64,000 nucleotides of DNA from CAWGCA01 sp963820955 (GCA_963820955.1 CAWGCA010000048.1:62001-126000), one strand, 5' to 3'. Shown: positions 17,493 through 26,717, counted from the stretch's first letter. The notes: generated by a model not told the origin, from the sequence alone. Numbers and translations: made by a program.

Positions 17493-18416
17493 ATGGAGCC
17501 GTTGATAAAAACCGAAGGCCTGTACCGTTATTTTGCAGGATTCTGCGCCGTCAGGGACGTCAGCTTCGAACTCCAGCGCGGCGAAGTGCTGGGCTTTCTG
17601 GGACCCAACGGGGCCGGGAAATCCACCACCATGCGGATTCTCAGCGGCGCACTCGCACCGTCCGGCGGGCAGGTGCGATTGGACGGCATCGACCTGCTGG
17701 AGCGACCAATCGAGGCCAAGGCGAGTCTCGGCTATCTGCCCGAGAATCCACCGCTCTACCGGGACCTGACGGTGGACGAGTATCTGCGCTTCTGCGCCCG
17801 GCTGCGTCGAGTCCCACGCAGCCGCCGGGCAAAGGCGCTGCAGCAGGCCAAGCGACGTTGCGGACTGGAGGGATCCGGCCGCCGGCTGATCGGTAACCTG
17901 TCCAAGGGATATCAGCAGCGGGTCGGCATTGCGCAGGCAATCATCCATGAACCGAAACTGGTGATCCTGGACGAACCCACCAACGGCCTTGATCCAAATC
18001 AGATAAGAGAGATCCGCGGGTTGATCCGGGAATTGACGGAGACCCAGGGCATCATTCTCTCCACTCATATTCTGCCGGAGGTGCAGGCGGTATGCGATCG
18101 GGTGCTGATACTGCACGCCGGCCGACTGGTTTTTTCGGAGCGCCTGGAAAATCTGCGGCAACACCACCGCAGCGACCTGCTGATACAAACCGGAAACCCG
18201 CTGGAACCGGCGGCCCTGGGGGAGCTGCCGGGGGTCAGACGCGCCAGCCCATTGGGTGACAATCGCTTCCGACTGCAGCTGGACGACGACGCGGATCCCG
18301 GCGTGATCGCTGAGTACGCGGTCGAAAAAGGCTGGCGTCTCCACGAGCTATGCCCGGAACAGCAGGGTTTGGAACAGATCTTCACCCGACTCACGACGAC
18401 GGAAAGCATCCAATGA
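17493..18416 (+). CDS. Gld-type ABC transporter ATPase
   Basis: 307 residues from the ATG giving MEPLIKTEGLYRYF; readings beginning upstream add unsupported residues. Walker A GPNGAGKST, signature LSKGYQQRVGIAQ, Walker B LVILDEPTNGLDPNQ and H-loop STHILPEVQAVC. The ABC-2 subfamily ATPase of GldA type, named after the Flavobacterium gliding cassette but widespread in non-gliders. C-terminal extension after residue 220 is typical. Overlaps the permease gene by ATGA. Confidence 0.9.
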   Translation: MEPLIKTEGLYRYFAGFCAVRDVSFELQRGEVLGFLGPNGAGKSTTMRILSGALAPSGGQVRLDGIDLLERPIEAKASLGYLPENPPLYRDLTVDEYLRFCARLRRVPRSRRAKALQQAKRRCGLEGSGRRLIGNLSKGYQQRVGIAQAIIHEPKLVILDEPTNGLDPNQIREIRGLIRELTETQGIILSTHILPEVQAVCDRVLILHAGRLVFSERLENLRQHHRSDLLIQTGNPLEPAALGELPGVRRASPLGDNRFRLQLDDDADPGVIAEYAVEKGWRLHELCPEQQGLEQIFTRLTTTESIQ

Positions 18417-19159
18417 TCGCGTCCATCGCCGGCAACGAACTGAGAAGACTCTTTCTCTCCCCCCTGGCCTGGAGCCTGCTGGCCGTGATGCAGTTGCTGC
18501 TGGGCTGGCTCTTCCTGGTGCAGATAGAGACCTTCCTGGAACTGCAACCCCGGCTGGCGGCCCTGGAAAACCCGCCGGGAATCACTGAACTGGTGGCCAT
18601 GCCGCTGTTCGACTCGGCGGCGGTGATTCTGATGCTGTTGGTCCCCCTGCTGAGCATGGGACTGTTCAGCCGGGAGTTCCTGAACGGCACATTCAGCCTG
18701 CTGCTCACTTCCCCGGTTTCCATGACCAGTCTCGTGGTCGGGAAATATCTGGCCCTGCTGGCGACACTGGCCATCATGCTGCTGCTGGTGGCGTTGATGC
18801 CGCTCTCCCTGTTGCTGGGCGGATCACTCGACCTGGGGACGCTGAGTGCCGGGCTGCTGGGGCTGGCCCTGACCCTGGCGGCCTATGGCGCGGTGGGTCT
18901 TTTCCTCTCCAGCCTCAGCCGGCAACCGGCCATTGCGGCGATCGGCAGCTATGGGGTTCTTCTGTTGCTGTGGATCATCAACCTGGCGGGCAGCGGCAGG
19001 GGCAGCGCGCTGTTCGGCCAGCTCGCGATCTCAAGCCATTTTCACCGACTGCTCAGCGGCCTGGTGGTCAGCTCGGATCTCTTCTATTTCGCGCTGCTGA
19101 TCGTGACCTGCCTGATCCTTACCATCCGCCGGCTTGATACGCTGCGCAGCGATGGATAG
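18413..19159 (+). CDS. Gld-type ABC-2 permease
   Basis: 248 residues with about six membrane helices (SLLAVMQLLLGWLFLVQ, AVILMLLVPLLSMGLF, YLALLATLAIMLLLVAL, GLLGLALTLAAYGAVGLFL and two more). The ABC-2 motif SREFLNGTFSLLLTSPVSM is typical of GldF-like permeases. Starts by ATGA overlap with the ATPase and overlaps the next gene by 8 bases, so the three proteins are likely one complex. Confidence 0.9.
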   Translation: MIASIAGNELRRLFLSPLAWSLLAVMQLLLGWLFLVQIETFLELQPRLAALENPPGITELVAMPLFDSAAVILMLLVPLLSMGLFSREFLNGTFSLLLTSPVSMTSLVVGKYLALLATLAIMLLLVALMPLSLLLGGSLDLGTLSAGLLGLALTLAAYGAVGLFLSSLSRQPAIAAIGSYGVLLLLWIINLAGSGRGSALFGQLAISSHFHRLLSGLVVSSDLFYFALLIVTCLILTIRRLDTLRSDG

Positions 19160-20516
19160 CTTCCGGATGAAATCCCGCCGCCAGCAACAGACCAAGGCCC
19201 GGATCGAGAGCCTGCTGTTTCACCTGCTGCTGGCTGTCTCCGTAGGCCTGGCGGGCTGGCTCGGCAACCACTACTACTGGAGCTGGGACTGGTCCGGCAA
19301 TGCCCGTAACAGCCTGACCGAGGCCAGCCAGCGGCTGCTGTCCACGCTGGAAAAGCCCTTGCTGATCACCTCCTTTACCCCGGATAACCGGGCGCTGCGG
19401 CAACCGACCCGGGAGATCGTGGAACGCTATCAGCGCTACCGCCCCGATATTCGATTGAAGTTTGTCGATCCGGCGCAGCATCCATCCCTCACCCGGAAGC
19501 TGGGCATCCGGGTCTCCGGCGAACTGCGGCTGGAGTACGGCGAGCGCAGCGAAAACCTGCAGCGGATAGATGAGCAGGGCCTGAGCAACGCGATCCAACG
19601 ATTGGCTCGCCAGGGGGAACAGTGGATCGTCTCGCTCCAGGGTCACGGCGAACGCCGGTTCGACGGCCAGGCAAACCACGACCTGGAGGCATTCGGCGCG
19701 GAGCTGGCGCGCAAGGGCTTTCGAGTACAGTCCCTGGATCTTGCCAGCTCACCGCAGCTGCCGGACAACACCGGCCTGCTGGTGATTGCAGGACCCCAGA
19801 CGCCCTATCTTCCGGGAGAAGTCCGTCTCATCCTCGACTACCTGAAGGGAGGGGGGAATCTGCTGTGGCTGACCGACCCGGGCGAACAGCACGGGCTGGA
19901 ACCACTGGCCCGGGAGATCGGACTTCAAATCCTGCCCGGGACAGTGGTGGACGCCAATGGTGCAGAGCTGGGGCTGGAGGATCCCGCCATCGCCCTGGTG
20001 CCCCGTTACCCGAACCACCCCGCCACCGACCAGTTCGACCTGATCACCCTTTATCCTCAGGCGGCGGCCCTGGAACAGAGCGGGACGACTGATGACTGGG
20101 AAGCGACCACCCTGCTCAAAACGCTCTCCCGCAGCTGGAACGAAACCGGGGCTGTTCGCGGCCAAGTGGGGCGTGATGCGGAACAGGGGGAAAAGGCCGG
20201 GCCGCTCGCGATTGGAATCGCCTTCAGCCGGCCGCGGGGCCTGGGCGAGCAGCGGCTGCTGGTGATCGGAGACGGTGATTTCCTTGCCAATGCCTTTCTG
20301 GGAAACGGTGGGAACCTCAACCTGGGATTGAATCTGGTCCGCTGGCTGACGGGGGACGACAGGCTGATCGACATCCCCGCCAAAACCGCCCGGGACCTGA
20401 GCCTGAATCTGCCCCCCCTGGCCGGTGCGGTGGTCGGCCTGGGGTTTCTGTTCGTACTGCCCCTGGGCCTTGCGCTCAGTGGCACCCTGATCTGGTGGCG
20501 ACGACGCAAGCTTTGA
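19152..20516 (+). CDS. GldG-like ABC auxiliary protein
   Basis: 454 residues: one N-terminal membrane anchor (LLFHLLLAVSVGLAGWLGNHY), a large periplasmic DUF-type Gld auxiliary domain (NSLTEASQRLLSTLEKPLLI, EIVERYQRYRPDIRLKFVDP, LVIAGPQTPYLPGEV, GNLLWLTDPGEQHG), and a C-terminal membrane helix (PPLAGAVVGLGFLFVLPLGL) followed by a basic tail. It is the third member of the ATPase-permease-GldG cassette. Substrate unknown. Confidence 0.88.
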   Translation: MDSFRMKSRRQQQTKARIESLLFHLLLAVSVGLAGWLGNHYYWSWDWSGNARNSLTEASQRLLSTLEKPLLITSFTPDNRALRQPTREIVERYQRYRPDIRLKFVDPAQHPSLTRKLGIRVSGELRLEYGERSENLQRIDEQGLSNAIQRLARQGEQWIVSLQGHGERRFDGQANHDLEAFGAELARKGFRVQSLDLASSPQLPDNTGLLVIAGPQTPYLPGEVRLILDYLKGGGNLLWLTDPGEQHGLEPLAREIGLQILPGTVVDANGAELGLEDPAIALVPRYPNHPATDQFDLITLYPQAAALEQSGTTDDWEATTLLKTLSRSWNETGAVRGQVGRDAEQGEKAGPLAIGIAFSRPRGLGEQRLLVIGDGDFLANAFLGNGGNLNLGLNLVRWLTGDDRLIDIPAKTARDLSLNLPPLAGAVVGLGFLFVLPLGLALSGTLIWWRRRKL

Positions 20517-21358
20517 AACGCAGCGCAATCAATCTGGTGCTGGTGGGGCTGGTGGCGAGCCTGGCAGTAGCGGTCTGGCTCACCCCCACCGACGACCATT
20601 CCGGTGCCCCGGCTTCACTCACCCCCTTAGCGCCAGGAAAGATAACGGCTATTCAAAGGCTCAGTCGTCACGGCCCCGCGCTGCGGATGCTGCGGCTGAA
20701 CGAAAGTTGGCACATGACCGAACCCTATGCCCTGGCGGCCAATGCAGAAAGGGTCAAGCGACTACTGAATGTGGCAGCCGCCCCCACGATTGAACAGTTT
20801 CCCATGCCAGAAAACAGGCTTCAGGAATTTGGCCTGGACGCACCACTGGCCAGACTCGAACTGAACGGACTGGCACTGGATTTCGGCAACACCGACCCCA
20901 TAAACCACCACCGCTACGTCCGGTTCGAGGGCAAGCTGCATCTAATCAAGGATATCTACGCCCACCATCTTACCGCCCCGGCAGAAGCCTTCGTCTCCCC
21001 CCGCTTGGTCGCCGAGCAGGCGAAAATCCTGGCCGTCCGAACCCCTGGCTGGCAGCTGTTCAGGCAAGCGGACGGCAACTGGCGGATGACACCGTCTGTG
21101 CCGGGCCTGCCGCAGGATCAACTGGCCTCAAAAATTCGCGCCTGGCAGCAGAGTGAGGCGCTTAAGGTTGAGGCGGTGCAGACGGAAGAAAGCGCTCAGC
21201 GGGTGGAAATACTGCTGGAAAGCGCCCAAGACCCTCTGCGTTTCGCCATCCTGAGCCGGCCCGATGGGACCCTTCTGGTGCGGCAGGAACTCGGCCTGGG
21301 CTACCGCCTGCCCGCCGACTCTGAACTGCTGATTTTTCCTGGCGGAGAAAAACCCTGA
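20513..21358 (+). CDS. DUF4340 domain protein
   Basis: About 281 residues. Signal-anchor MKRSAINLVLVGLVASLAVAV followed by a periplasmic region with the repeated Gln/Phe-rich beta pattern of DUF4340 (IQRLSRHGPALRMLRLNESWHM, LQEFGLDAPLARLELNGLAL, RYVRFEGKLHLIKD). I prefer the TTG at 20513, which overlaps the preceding stop (TTGA) and gives a natural signal sequence; a GTG at 20495 in the same frame is the alternative. DUF4340 proteins regularly follow GldA-F-G-like genes, suggesting a fourth subunit of the same transporter. Confidence 0.85.
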   Translation: MKRSAINLVLVGLVASLAVAVWLTPTDDHSGAPASLTPLAPGKITAIQRLSRHGPALRMLRLNESWHMTEPYALAANAERVKRLLNVAAAPTIEQFPMPENRLQEFGLDAPLARLELNGLALDFGNTDPINHHRYVRFEGKLHLIKDIYAHHLTAPAEAFVSPRLVAEQAKILAVRTPGWQLFRQADGNWRMTPSVPGLPQDQLASKIRAWQQSEALKVEAVQTEESAQRVEILLESAQDPLRFAILSRPDGTLLVRQELGLGYRLPADSELLIFPGGEKP

Positions 21359-21359
21359 A

Positions 21360-22172
21360 ATGCCGGAGCTGCCCGAGGTAGAGACCACCCGGCGGGGCAT
21401 TGAACCCCATATCCTCGGCCACGAGATTCAGGGGCTTATCGTGCGGCAGGATCGGCTGCGCTGGCCGGTTCCTCCCCGCCTGGAAAACAGACTCCGCGGT
21501 CAGCGCATCCTGAGGGTAGAGCGGCGGGCAAAATATCTGCTGCTGCAGACCGGAACAGGCACGCTGCTGATCCACCTGGGCATGTCCGGCAGCCTGCGGG
21601 TCCTGCCTCCGGGGACCCCACCGGGTCCTCATGACCACATCGACCTGGTATTCCAGCATTGCTGTCTGAGGCTGAGGGATCCTCGCCGCTTCGGCGCCGT
21701 ACTCTGGACCAGCGAAGCGGTGGCCGGGCATGCCCTGCTGCGCCATCTCGGCCCGGAGCCGCTGGGCCAGGAATTCAACGGGGAATGGTTGTACCGGCTG
21801 GCACGTCGACGCCACGGACCGGTGAAGAACTTCATCATGGACGGCAAAGTGGTGGTCGGCGTGGGAAACATCTACGCCAGCGAATCCCTGTTTCATGCCG
21901 GCATCCACCCGCACCGACCCTGCAACCGGATCTCCCTGAACCGCTACCATCGGCTGGTCGAAGAGATCAGGCGGGTGCTGATAAGCGCTATTCGCCAGGG
22001 CGGCACCAGCCTGCGTGACTTCCAGCGTGAAGATGGCAGACCGGGCTACTTCGCCCAGGAACTGCAGGTCTACGGCCGGGAGCGACAACCCTGTCCCCGC
22101 TGCGGCCAACCGATCAGACAGCGACGTATCGGCCAGCGCTCAAGTTACTTCTGCAGCCACTGCCAGCGCTAA
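21360..22172 (+). CDS. mutM: Formamidopyrimidine-DNA glycosylase
   Basis: 270 residues. The catalytic N-terminal proline and glutamate are in MPELPEVETTRRG; Lys in RRAKYLLLQ; helix-two-turn-helix GVGNIYASESLFHAGIHP; and C-terminal zinc finger CPRCGQPIRQRRIGQRSSYFCSHC. It excises oxidised purines such as 8-oxoguanine. Starts 1 base after the DUF4340 stop; its own stop overlaps the end of the convergent small gene by 4 bases (CTAA). Confidence 0.97.
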   Translation: MPELPEVETTRRGIEPHILGHEIQGLIVRQDRLRWPVPPRLENRLRGQRILRVERRAKYLLLQTGTGTLLIHLGMSGSLRVLPPGTPPGPHDHIDLVFQHCCLRLRDPRRFGAVLWTSEAVAGHALLRHLGPEPLGQEFNGEWLYRLARRRHGPVKNFIMDGKVVVGVGNIYASESLFHAGIHPHRPCNRISLNRYHRLVEEIRRVLISAIRQGGTSLRDFQREDGRPGYFAQELQVYGRERQPCPRCGQPIRQRRIGQRSSYFCSHCQR

Positions 22173-22408
22173 CCCAAATTACCGGCGGCCCGCTCCAGCT
22201 CTCTCTGACGCGCCATACCGACCGCCCTGGCGGCGACAAAGGCGGTAAACTCCTCCAGGTTTTCGTAACCCTTGTCCAATGCATAGTTGGCCACTGCCAT
22301 AATCAGCTCCCGGGTCTCGGCGATCTCCTGGTGGCTGCGTCCACAGCCTCGGCAATGGGTACCATCGTGGGTGCAGAAGTCTCCGCCCTGGCAGGGACTG
22401 AATTGCAT
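22169..22408 (-). CDS. Small Cys-rich DUF1289-like protein
   Basis: 79 residues with a Cys cluster SPCQGGDFCTHDGTHCRGCGRS, similar to the DUF1289 pattern (SPCxGxC...CxGCGR), followed by a helical region HQEIAETRELIMAVANYAL and ENLEEFTAFVAARAVGMARQ. The Cys residues suggest bound metal. Strong ribosome site AAGGAGG before the ATG supports a real gene. It is convergent with mutM. Function unknown; the DUF1289 link is by pattern only. Confidence 0.75.
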   Translation of the reverse strand: MQFSPCQGGDFCTHDGTHCRGCGRSHQEIAETRELIMAVANYALDKGYENLEEFTAFVAARAVGMARQRELERAAGNLG

Positions 22409-22514
22409 CTGTTGCCTCCTTCACGTCGGTCGGTCGTTATCCAGGCTGGGACAACCGGGGTCCAGTAATTTACTGGACTATCAGAAAAGTGGATTCCAGC
22501 ATATCCGCCGGAAA

Positions 22515-22545
22515 CGGAAAGACCCCTTAAAAAGGGGCCTTTCCG
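22515..22545 (-). terminator. Terminator-like hairpin downstream of the ferredoxin gene
   Basis: Stem CGGAAAG/CTTTCCG plus CCCCTT/AAGGGG around an AAA loop with one A/C mismatch, so about 13 base pairs. It lies 32 bases past the ferredoxin stop. There is no long T tract on either strand, so it may be a stabiliser or a weak terminator. Confidence 0.5.
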
Positions 22546-22576
22546 GAGCAGTTCCAGCGCTACCAGCGGGCCCGGG

Positions 22577-22828
22577 TCAGCCTTCCGCCTGCAGCTTCTC
22601 ATACTTGGCCATCAGTTCATCTTCCGATTCCTCATGGTCCGGATCCTTCGGGATACAGTCAACCGGGCAAACCTCGACACACTGAGGGGTATCATAGTGA
22701 CCAACGCACTCGGTGCAGAGATTGGGATCGATTTCATAGATCTCGTCACCCATGCTGATGGCCCCGTTGGGGCACTCGGGTTCACACACATCGCAGTTGA
22801 TGCACTCATCGGTAATGATCAAAGCCAT
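22577..22828 (-). CDS. YfhL-type 2[4Fe-4S] ferredoxin
   Basis: 83 residues with two cluster motifs: CINCDVCEPECP and CTECVGHYDTPQCVEVCPVDC, the second with the inserted loop of the Alvin-type (Allochromatium) ferredoxins. C-terminal acidic helix ESEDELMAKYEKLQAEG. Low-potential electron carrier. It follows coaD on the same strand, the usual gammaproteobacterial order. It could supply the ferredoxin for IorAB encoded in this window; that link is inference. Confidence 0.95.
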   Translation of the reverse strand: MALIITDECINCDVCEPECPNGAISMGDEIYEIDPNLCTECVGHYDTPQCVEVCPVDCIPKDPDHEESEDELMAKYEKLQAEG

Positions 22829-22892
22829 TTTTTCTAACTCCTGAATCTAGGGCCGGTCGCCCCTGGTAATCGAAATTTCTCTGGCTCCTGCC

Positions 22893-23360
22893 CTAAGTCC
22901 GGATTGCAGTGGCAACCACTGGATGCACAAACTCTGACACATCGCCGCCCAGAGCTGCAATCTCCCGCACCAGGCTGGAGGAAATATAGGAAAACTGCTC
23001 GGCCGGGGTCAGAAACAGCGTTTCGATCTCCGGCGCCAGCCGCCGGTTCATGCCCGCCAGTTGAAACTCGTACTCGAAATCCGACACCGCCCGCAGCCCG
23101 CGGAGGATCACCTCCGCCCCGCAATCACGCACGAAATCCACCAGCAGCGTGTTGAATGGCCGTATCTCCGCGACTCTCACCTTTGCCAACACCTGCTGCG
23201 CCAGATCCACCCGCTCCTCGAGGGAAAACCGTGGGCTTTTCCCCGGATTCGAGGCAATCGCTACAATCACCTTGTCGAACAGCAAACCCGCCCTTTCGAT
23301 CAGGTCGCTGTGGCCATTGGTGATCGGGTCGAAAGTTCCGGGGTAGACGGCTATAGACAT
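22893..23360 (-). CDS. coaD: Phosphopantetheine adenylyltransferase
   Basis: 155 residues starting MSIAVYPGTFDPITNGH; a longer frame from 23423 adds 21 residues that no homologue has. Nucleotidyltransferase motifs: GTFDPITNGH and the C-terminal ISSSLVREIAALGG. It makes dephospho-CoA from 4'-phosphopantetheine and ATP. Between rsmD and the ferredoxin gene as usual. Confidence 0.97.
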   Translation of the reverse strand: MSIAVYPGTFDPITNGHSDLIERAGLLFDKVIVAIASNPGKSPRFSLEERVDLAQQVLAKVRVAEIRPFNTLLVDFVRDCGAEVILRGLRAVSDFEYEFQLAGMNRRLAPEIETLFLTPAEQFSYISSSLVREIAALGGDVSEFVHPVVATAIRT

Positions 23361-23445
23361 GACTCGATTCGGTGCATCCAAATGGGCGATGATAGTGCCG
23401 GCAGCGATCAAGTCAAATGACATATCGCAGTTGCCGACATCTTTC

Positions 23446-24024
23446 CTAAACGGAGAACAGATAGAAGGCCACCTGCCCGGCCCGCTGTTCCTTCCGCTGC
23501 CGCCAATTGGGGGGGAGCTCCGGCAGGGCAGTCGCCCTATCCGTTTCCAGATAGACCCAGGCGCCCGGTTTCAGCCAACCTCCGGCCTGCAGCCGCTGGC
23601 AGCAGGTCGCCACCAGATCGTCGGCAAATGGCGGATCGACGAAAACGATATCGAACGGCCGGGCCGGCTGGCGGCCCAGCCAGTCGAGGCTCTCCGCCTG
23701 CTCTACCCGCACTGCCTCGAGCCCCAGCAGCTCAATATTGCTCCGAATCTGAGACACCACTTCGGGCGAGCGGTCCAGCATTACCACCCTACCTGCGCCG
23801 CGGGAGGCCGACTCCAGACCGAGGGCGCCGCTACCGGCGAAAAGGTCCAGGCAGGCGGCGCCGGGAAGCCTGGTCTGCAACCAGTTGAACAGGGTTTCGC
23901 GCACCCGGTCAGAGGTGGGCCTGAGACCCGGCAGATCGGGAAATCGCAGCCTCCTGCCCCGATGACTGCCCCCAATGATGCGCACCAGGTTGGCCTGCCC
24001 CCGCTTCCGGCCTGTGTGTCGCAC
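23446..24024 (-). CDS. rsmD: 16S rRNA (guanine966-N2)-methyltransferase
   Basis: 192 residues if started at the GTG at 24024 (VRHTGRKRGQANLVRIIGG), which lies 5 bases after the stop of the M16 gene and has GGAGG upstream; the open frame extends to 24111 but that part overlaps the peptidase gene. SAM-binding CLDLFAGSGALGLESASRGA and catalytic FVDPPF (NPPY-type motif). RsmD methylates G966 in assembled 30S subunits. Confidence 0.95.
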   Translation of the reverse strand: MRHTGRKRGQANLVRIIGGSHRGRRLRFPDLPGLRPTSDRVRETLFNWLQTRLPGAACLDLFAGSGALGLESASRGAGRVVMLDRSPEVVSQIRSNIELLGLEAVRVEQAESLDWLGRQPARPFDIVFVDPPFADDLVATCCQRLQAGGWLKPGAWVYLETDRATALPELPPNWRQRKEQRAGQVAFYLFSV

Positions 24025-24028
24025 CGAC

Positions 24029-25363
24029 TCAGCCCTCTTTATCCTCCTGTTCCCCGTTTCCCACCACCACGGTGACCAGGCGGTCCGGATGCACCCGGCG
24101 CCGGAAGGCATCCTTTATCTGTTCCCGGGTCACCGCCTCGATCTTGCCGACGAAGGTGTCCAGATAGTCCAACGGCAGGTCATAGAAGCCCAGCATCGCC
24201 AGATATTCCACAATTTTGCTGTTGCTGGAGATACGCAACGGAAACCCACCGGTGATGTTCTGCTTGGCAGCGGTCAACTCCTGCTCGGTAGGACCCTGAT
24301 CGATAAAACGCTGCAGCGTCTCCCGCATCACATCCAGGGCCTGCTGCACCTTGGCGTTCTGAGTCTGGGCGCCGAGGATAAAAGGCCCATCACGCCGCAT
24401 CGGTGAAAAATAGCTGTACACGCTGTACGAAAGCCCCCGTTTCTCCCGTACCTCTTCGCTCAACAGGGAGACCAGGCCACTGCCGCCGAAGATGTGGTTA
24501 CCGACGTAGAGAATGAAATAATCCGGGTCGCCTCGATGCATCCCGGGCTGCCCCATCAGAATATGGCTCTGACTGGATGGGAATACCTTGTTGCTGGCCT
24601 CTGCCTCGCTCAAACCCTCCACTCCGGGTAATTCCGGGGCAGGCTCACCCGCCGGCATCCGCGCTGTGATTCGCTCCGCCAACCGCTCGGCCTGGGTTCG
24701 ATCCAGGGCGCCCACCACCGCGACTATCGCGTTTCGCCCGACATAATACTGCTGGTGAAAAGCGACCACATGGTCCCGAGTCATAGCAGCCAGCGATGCC
24801 TGAGTCCCACCGCTGTCGCTGGCATAGGGGTGATTCCCGTACAGGGCCTCGAAAAAGGCCTTTTTCGCCACCGTTGCGGGGCTCTGTTCGTCTCTTCGCA
24901 GTGCCACCTGCATGGCCTGACGATTTCGTTCCAGGTCATCTGCTCGAAACCTGGGTGACTCCAGCACCGCGGTCAGGGTCTCGACCGCGGTAGCGAAGTT
25001 TTTGTCCGCCGAAAGGGTGCGGACCGAAACCCAGGCCATATCGCGCAGGGAGCCGGCCCCCAGCTCCGCCCCAACAGCCTCCATCCGCTGCGCTATCTGG
25101 TTGGCGTCCCACTCCCCGGCACCATCGGTCAGCAGGCTGTTGGTCAGTGTGGCCAGTCCGGGTCGGCTGCCGTCCCGGGCGCTCCCGGCATCGAACACCA
25201 CCCGGATATCAACCATCGGCAGATCCGGGGCCTGCACGAACAGCACCCGGGCGCCGTTGGTTGTATTCCAGCTCTGAATCTGAGGGCCCGCCCAGAGGCA
25301 TTGAGCCGGTAACACCAGTGCAAGCAGAGCGAATATCCAATATCTGTTCCGTTCAGTGACCAT
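24029..25363 (-). CDS. M16 family peptidase-like protein, non-catalytic partner
   Basis: 444 residues with a signal peptide (FALLALVLPAQCLWA) and an M16 fold (VRVVFDAGSARD-type, GLATLTNSLLTDGAGEWDANQ, KRGLSYSVYSYFSPM). The zinc-binding HxxEH motif is replaced by LATLTNSLL, so it should be inactive, like the second subunit of other M16B pairs. It overlaps the active partner by 11 bases. Periplasmic peptide degradation is the likely shared role. Confidence 0.93.
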   Translation of the reverse strand: MVTERNRYWIFALLALVLPAQCLWAGPQIQSWNTTNGARVLFVQAPDLPMVDIRVVFDAGSARDGSRPGLATLTNSLLTDGAGEWDANQIAQRMEAVGAELGAGSLRDMAWVSVRTLSADKNFATAVETLTAVLESPRFRADDLERNRQAMQVALRRDEQSPATVAKKAFFEALYGNHPYASDSGGTQASLAAMTRDHVVAFHQQYYVGRNAIVAVVGALDRTQAERLAERITARMPAGEPAPELPGVEGLSEAEASNKVFPSSQSHILMGQPGMHRGDPDYFILYVGNHIFGGSGLVSLLSEEVREKRGLSYSVYSYFSPMRRDGPFILGAQTQNAKVQQALDVMRETLQRFIDQGPTEQELTAAKQNITGGFPLRISSNSKIVEYLAMLGFYDLPLDYLDTFVGKIEAVTREQIKDAFRRRVHPDRLVTVVVGNGEQEDKEG

Positions 25364-26717
25364 GACGATCTCCCGTTTGCGGGGCCTTGGGCTTGCCCGG
25401 CTCCAGCGGCAGGGGATCTAGCACGGCCACCGTCAAATCCTCATCGGTCAGGTATTCTCTCGCCACGCTGCGTACCTGTTCCGGGGTAACCTGCTGAATT
25501 CGGGTCACATACTCATCAAGCAGCCGCCAGTCGAGTCCGACGGTCTCCAACGTCCCTATCTGCATCGCCTGGTAGAATACCGAGTCGAGCTCGTAGACCT
25601 TGGCCGCCACCACCTGGGCCCGGACCCGCTCCATTTCATCTTCCGACACCAGTTCCTCCTTGAGCCGTTCAATCTCTCCCCGCAGTGCCTGTTCCAGTTC
25701 ACCGATGTCATGTCCCTTGGCCGGTGTTCCGTCCACCAACAGCATAGCTGGCAAGCGGGTAAAGGCGTCGTACTGGGCCCCGGCCGAAACGGCGATCTCC
25801 CGGCCCCGTATCAGATTACGGCTGAAACGCGCGCTGTCGCCACCGTCCAGGATCGAAGCCAGCATATCCAGGGCATAGGGCTCCCAGTCATGCTCGGCGC
25901 TTCCTATCGCCGGTGTCTTGAAACCGAACACCAGATAGGGTTCACGGGCCGGCGCCCGGACGCGCACCCGGGTAATACCGCGCTGAGGAGGGTCTTTCAG
26001 CGGCTTCAGCTGCTGGATCTCCTCCGGCTGCAATGGCCCAAAGTGCTTCTTTGCCAACGCCAGAACCTCATCGGGATCCACATCGCCCACCACCACCAGG
26101 GTGGCGTTGTTGGGCGCATACCAGCGCCGATACCAGTCGAGGAGATCCTCAACCTGCAGATTTTCAAGATCGTTCATCCAGCCGATTACCGGGTGGGCGT
26201 AGGGCAGACTGCGATAGGCCACTGCGCTCAACTGCTCGTAGGTGAGGGAGTTGGGCTTGTCCTCAGTACGCAGCCTCCGCTCCTCTTTCACCACCTCGAC
26301 CTCCTTGGCAAACTCCTCTGCCGGCAGGCTCAGGTTGCGCATCCGGTCCGCCTCCAGTTCAAACGCCACCTCGATGCGGTCTTTTGAGAGGGTCTGAAAA
26401 TAAGCGGTGTAGTCCCGCCCGGTGAAGGCGTTTTCCTTGCCTCCGTTGGCTGCAATGATGCGGGAAAATTCGCCTGCCGGGTGACTCTCGGTACCCTTGA
26501 ACATCATGTGCTCAAGGACATGCGATATACCGGTCAGGCCTGCTGGCTCATAAGAAGAGCCCACCTTGTACCAGACCTGAGAGACCGCTATGGGCGCCCG
26601 CCGGTCCTGTTTTACGATCACCTGCATCCCGTTGCCCAGCCGATACTCATGCACCTTCTCACCGGCCAGGGCCGGCAGCACGAATGCGAGCAGCGCGAGC
26701 GCAAAAATAGTTCTCAT
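25353..26717 (-). CDS. M16 family zinc metallopeptidase, catalytic subunit
   Basis: 454 residues from the ATG giving MRTIFALALLAFVLPALAG, a signal peptide with Ala-X-Ala-type cleavage; upstream residues are not credible. The inverted zinc motif HVLEHMMFKGT is intact near residue 57, followed by the conserved GGKENAFTGRDYTAYFQ and the downstream glutamate region. GAGG precedes the start. It pairs with the inactive subunit downstream. Divergent from ftsY, an order seen widely in this class. Confidence 0.95.
   Translation of the reverse strand: MRTIFALALLAFVLPALAGEKVHEYRLGNGMQVIVKQDRRAPIAVSQVWYKVGSSYEPAGLTGISHVLEHMMFKGTESHPAGEFSRIIAANGGKENAFTGRDYTAYFQTLSKDRIEVAFELEADRMRNLSLPAEEFAKEVEVVKEERRLRTEDKPNSLTYEQLSAVAYRSLPYAHPVIGWMNDLENLQVEDLLDWYRRWYAPNNATLVVVGDVDPDEVLALAKKHFGPLQPEEIQQLKPLKDPPQRGITRVRVRAPAREPYLVFGFKTPAIGSAEHDWEPYALDMLASILDGGDSARFSRNLIRGREIAVSAGAQYDAFTRLPAMLLVDGTPAKGHDIGELEQALRGEIERLKEELVSEDEMERVRAQVVAAKVYELDSVFYQAMQIGTLETVGLDWRLLDEYVTRIQQVTPEQVRSVAREYLTDEDLTVAVLDPLPLEPGKPKAPQTGDRHGH

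Noticed and set aside
23359..24075. 238-codon plus-strand frame over rsmD
   Set aside because: Antisense to rsmD and coaD, low-complexity residues, no ribosome site.
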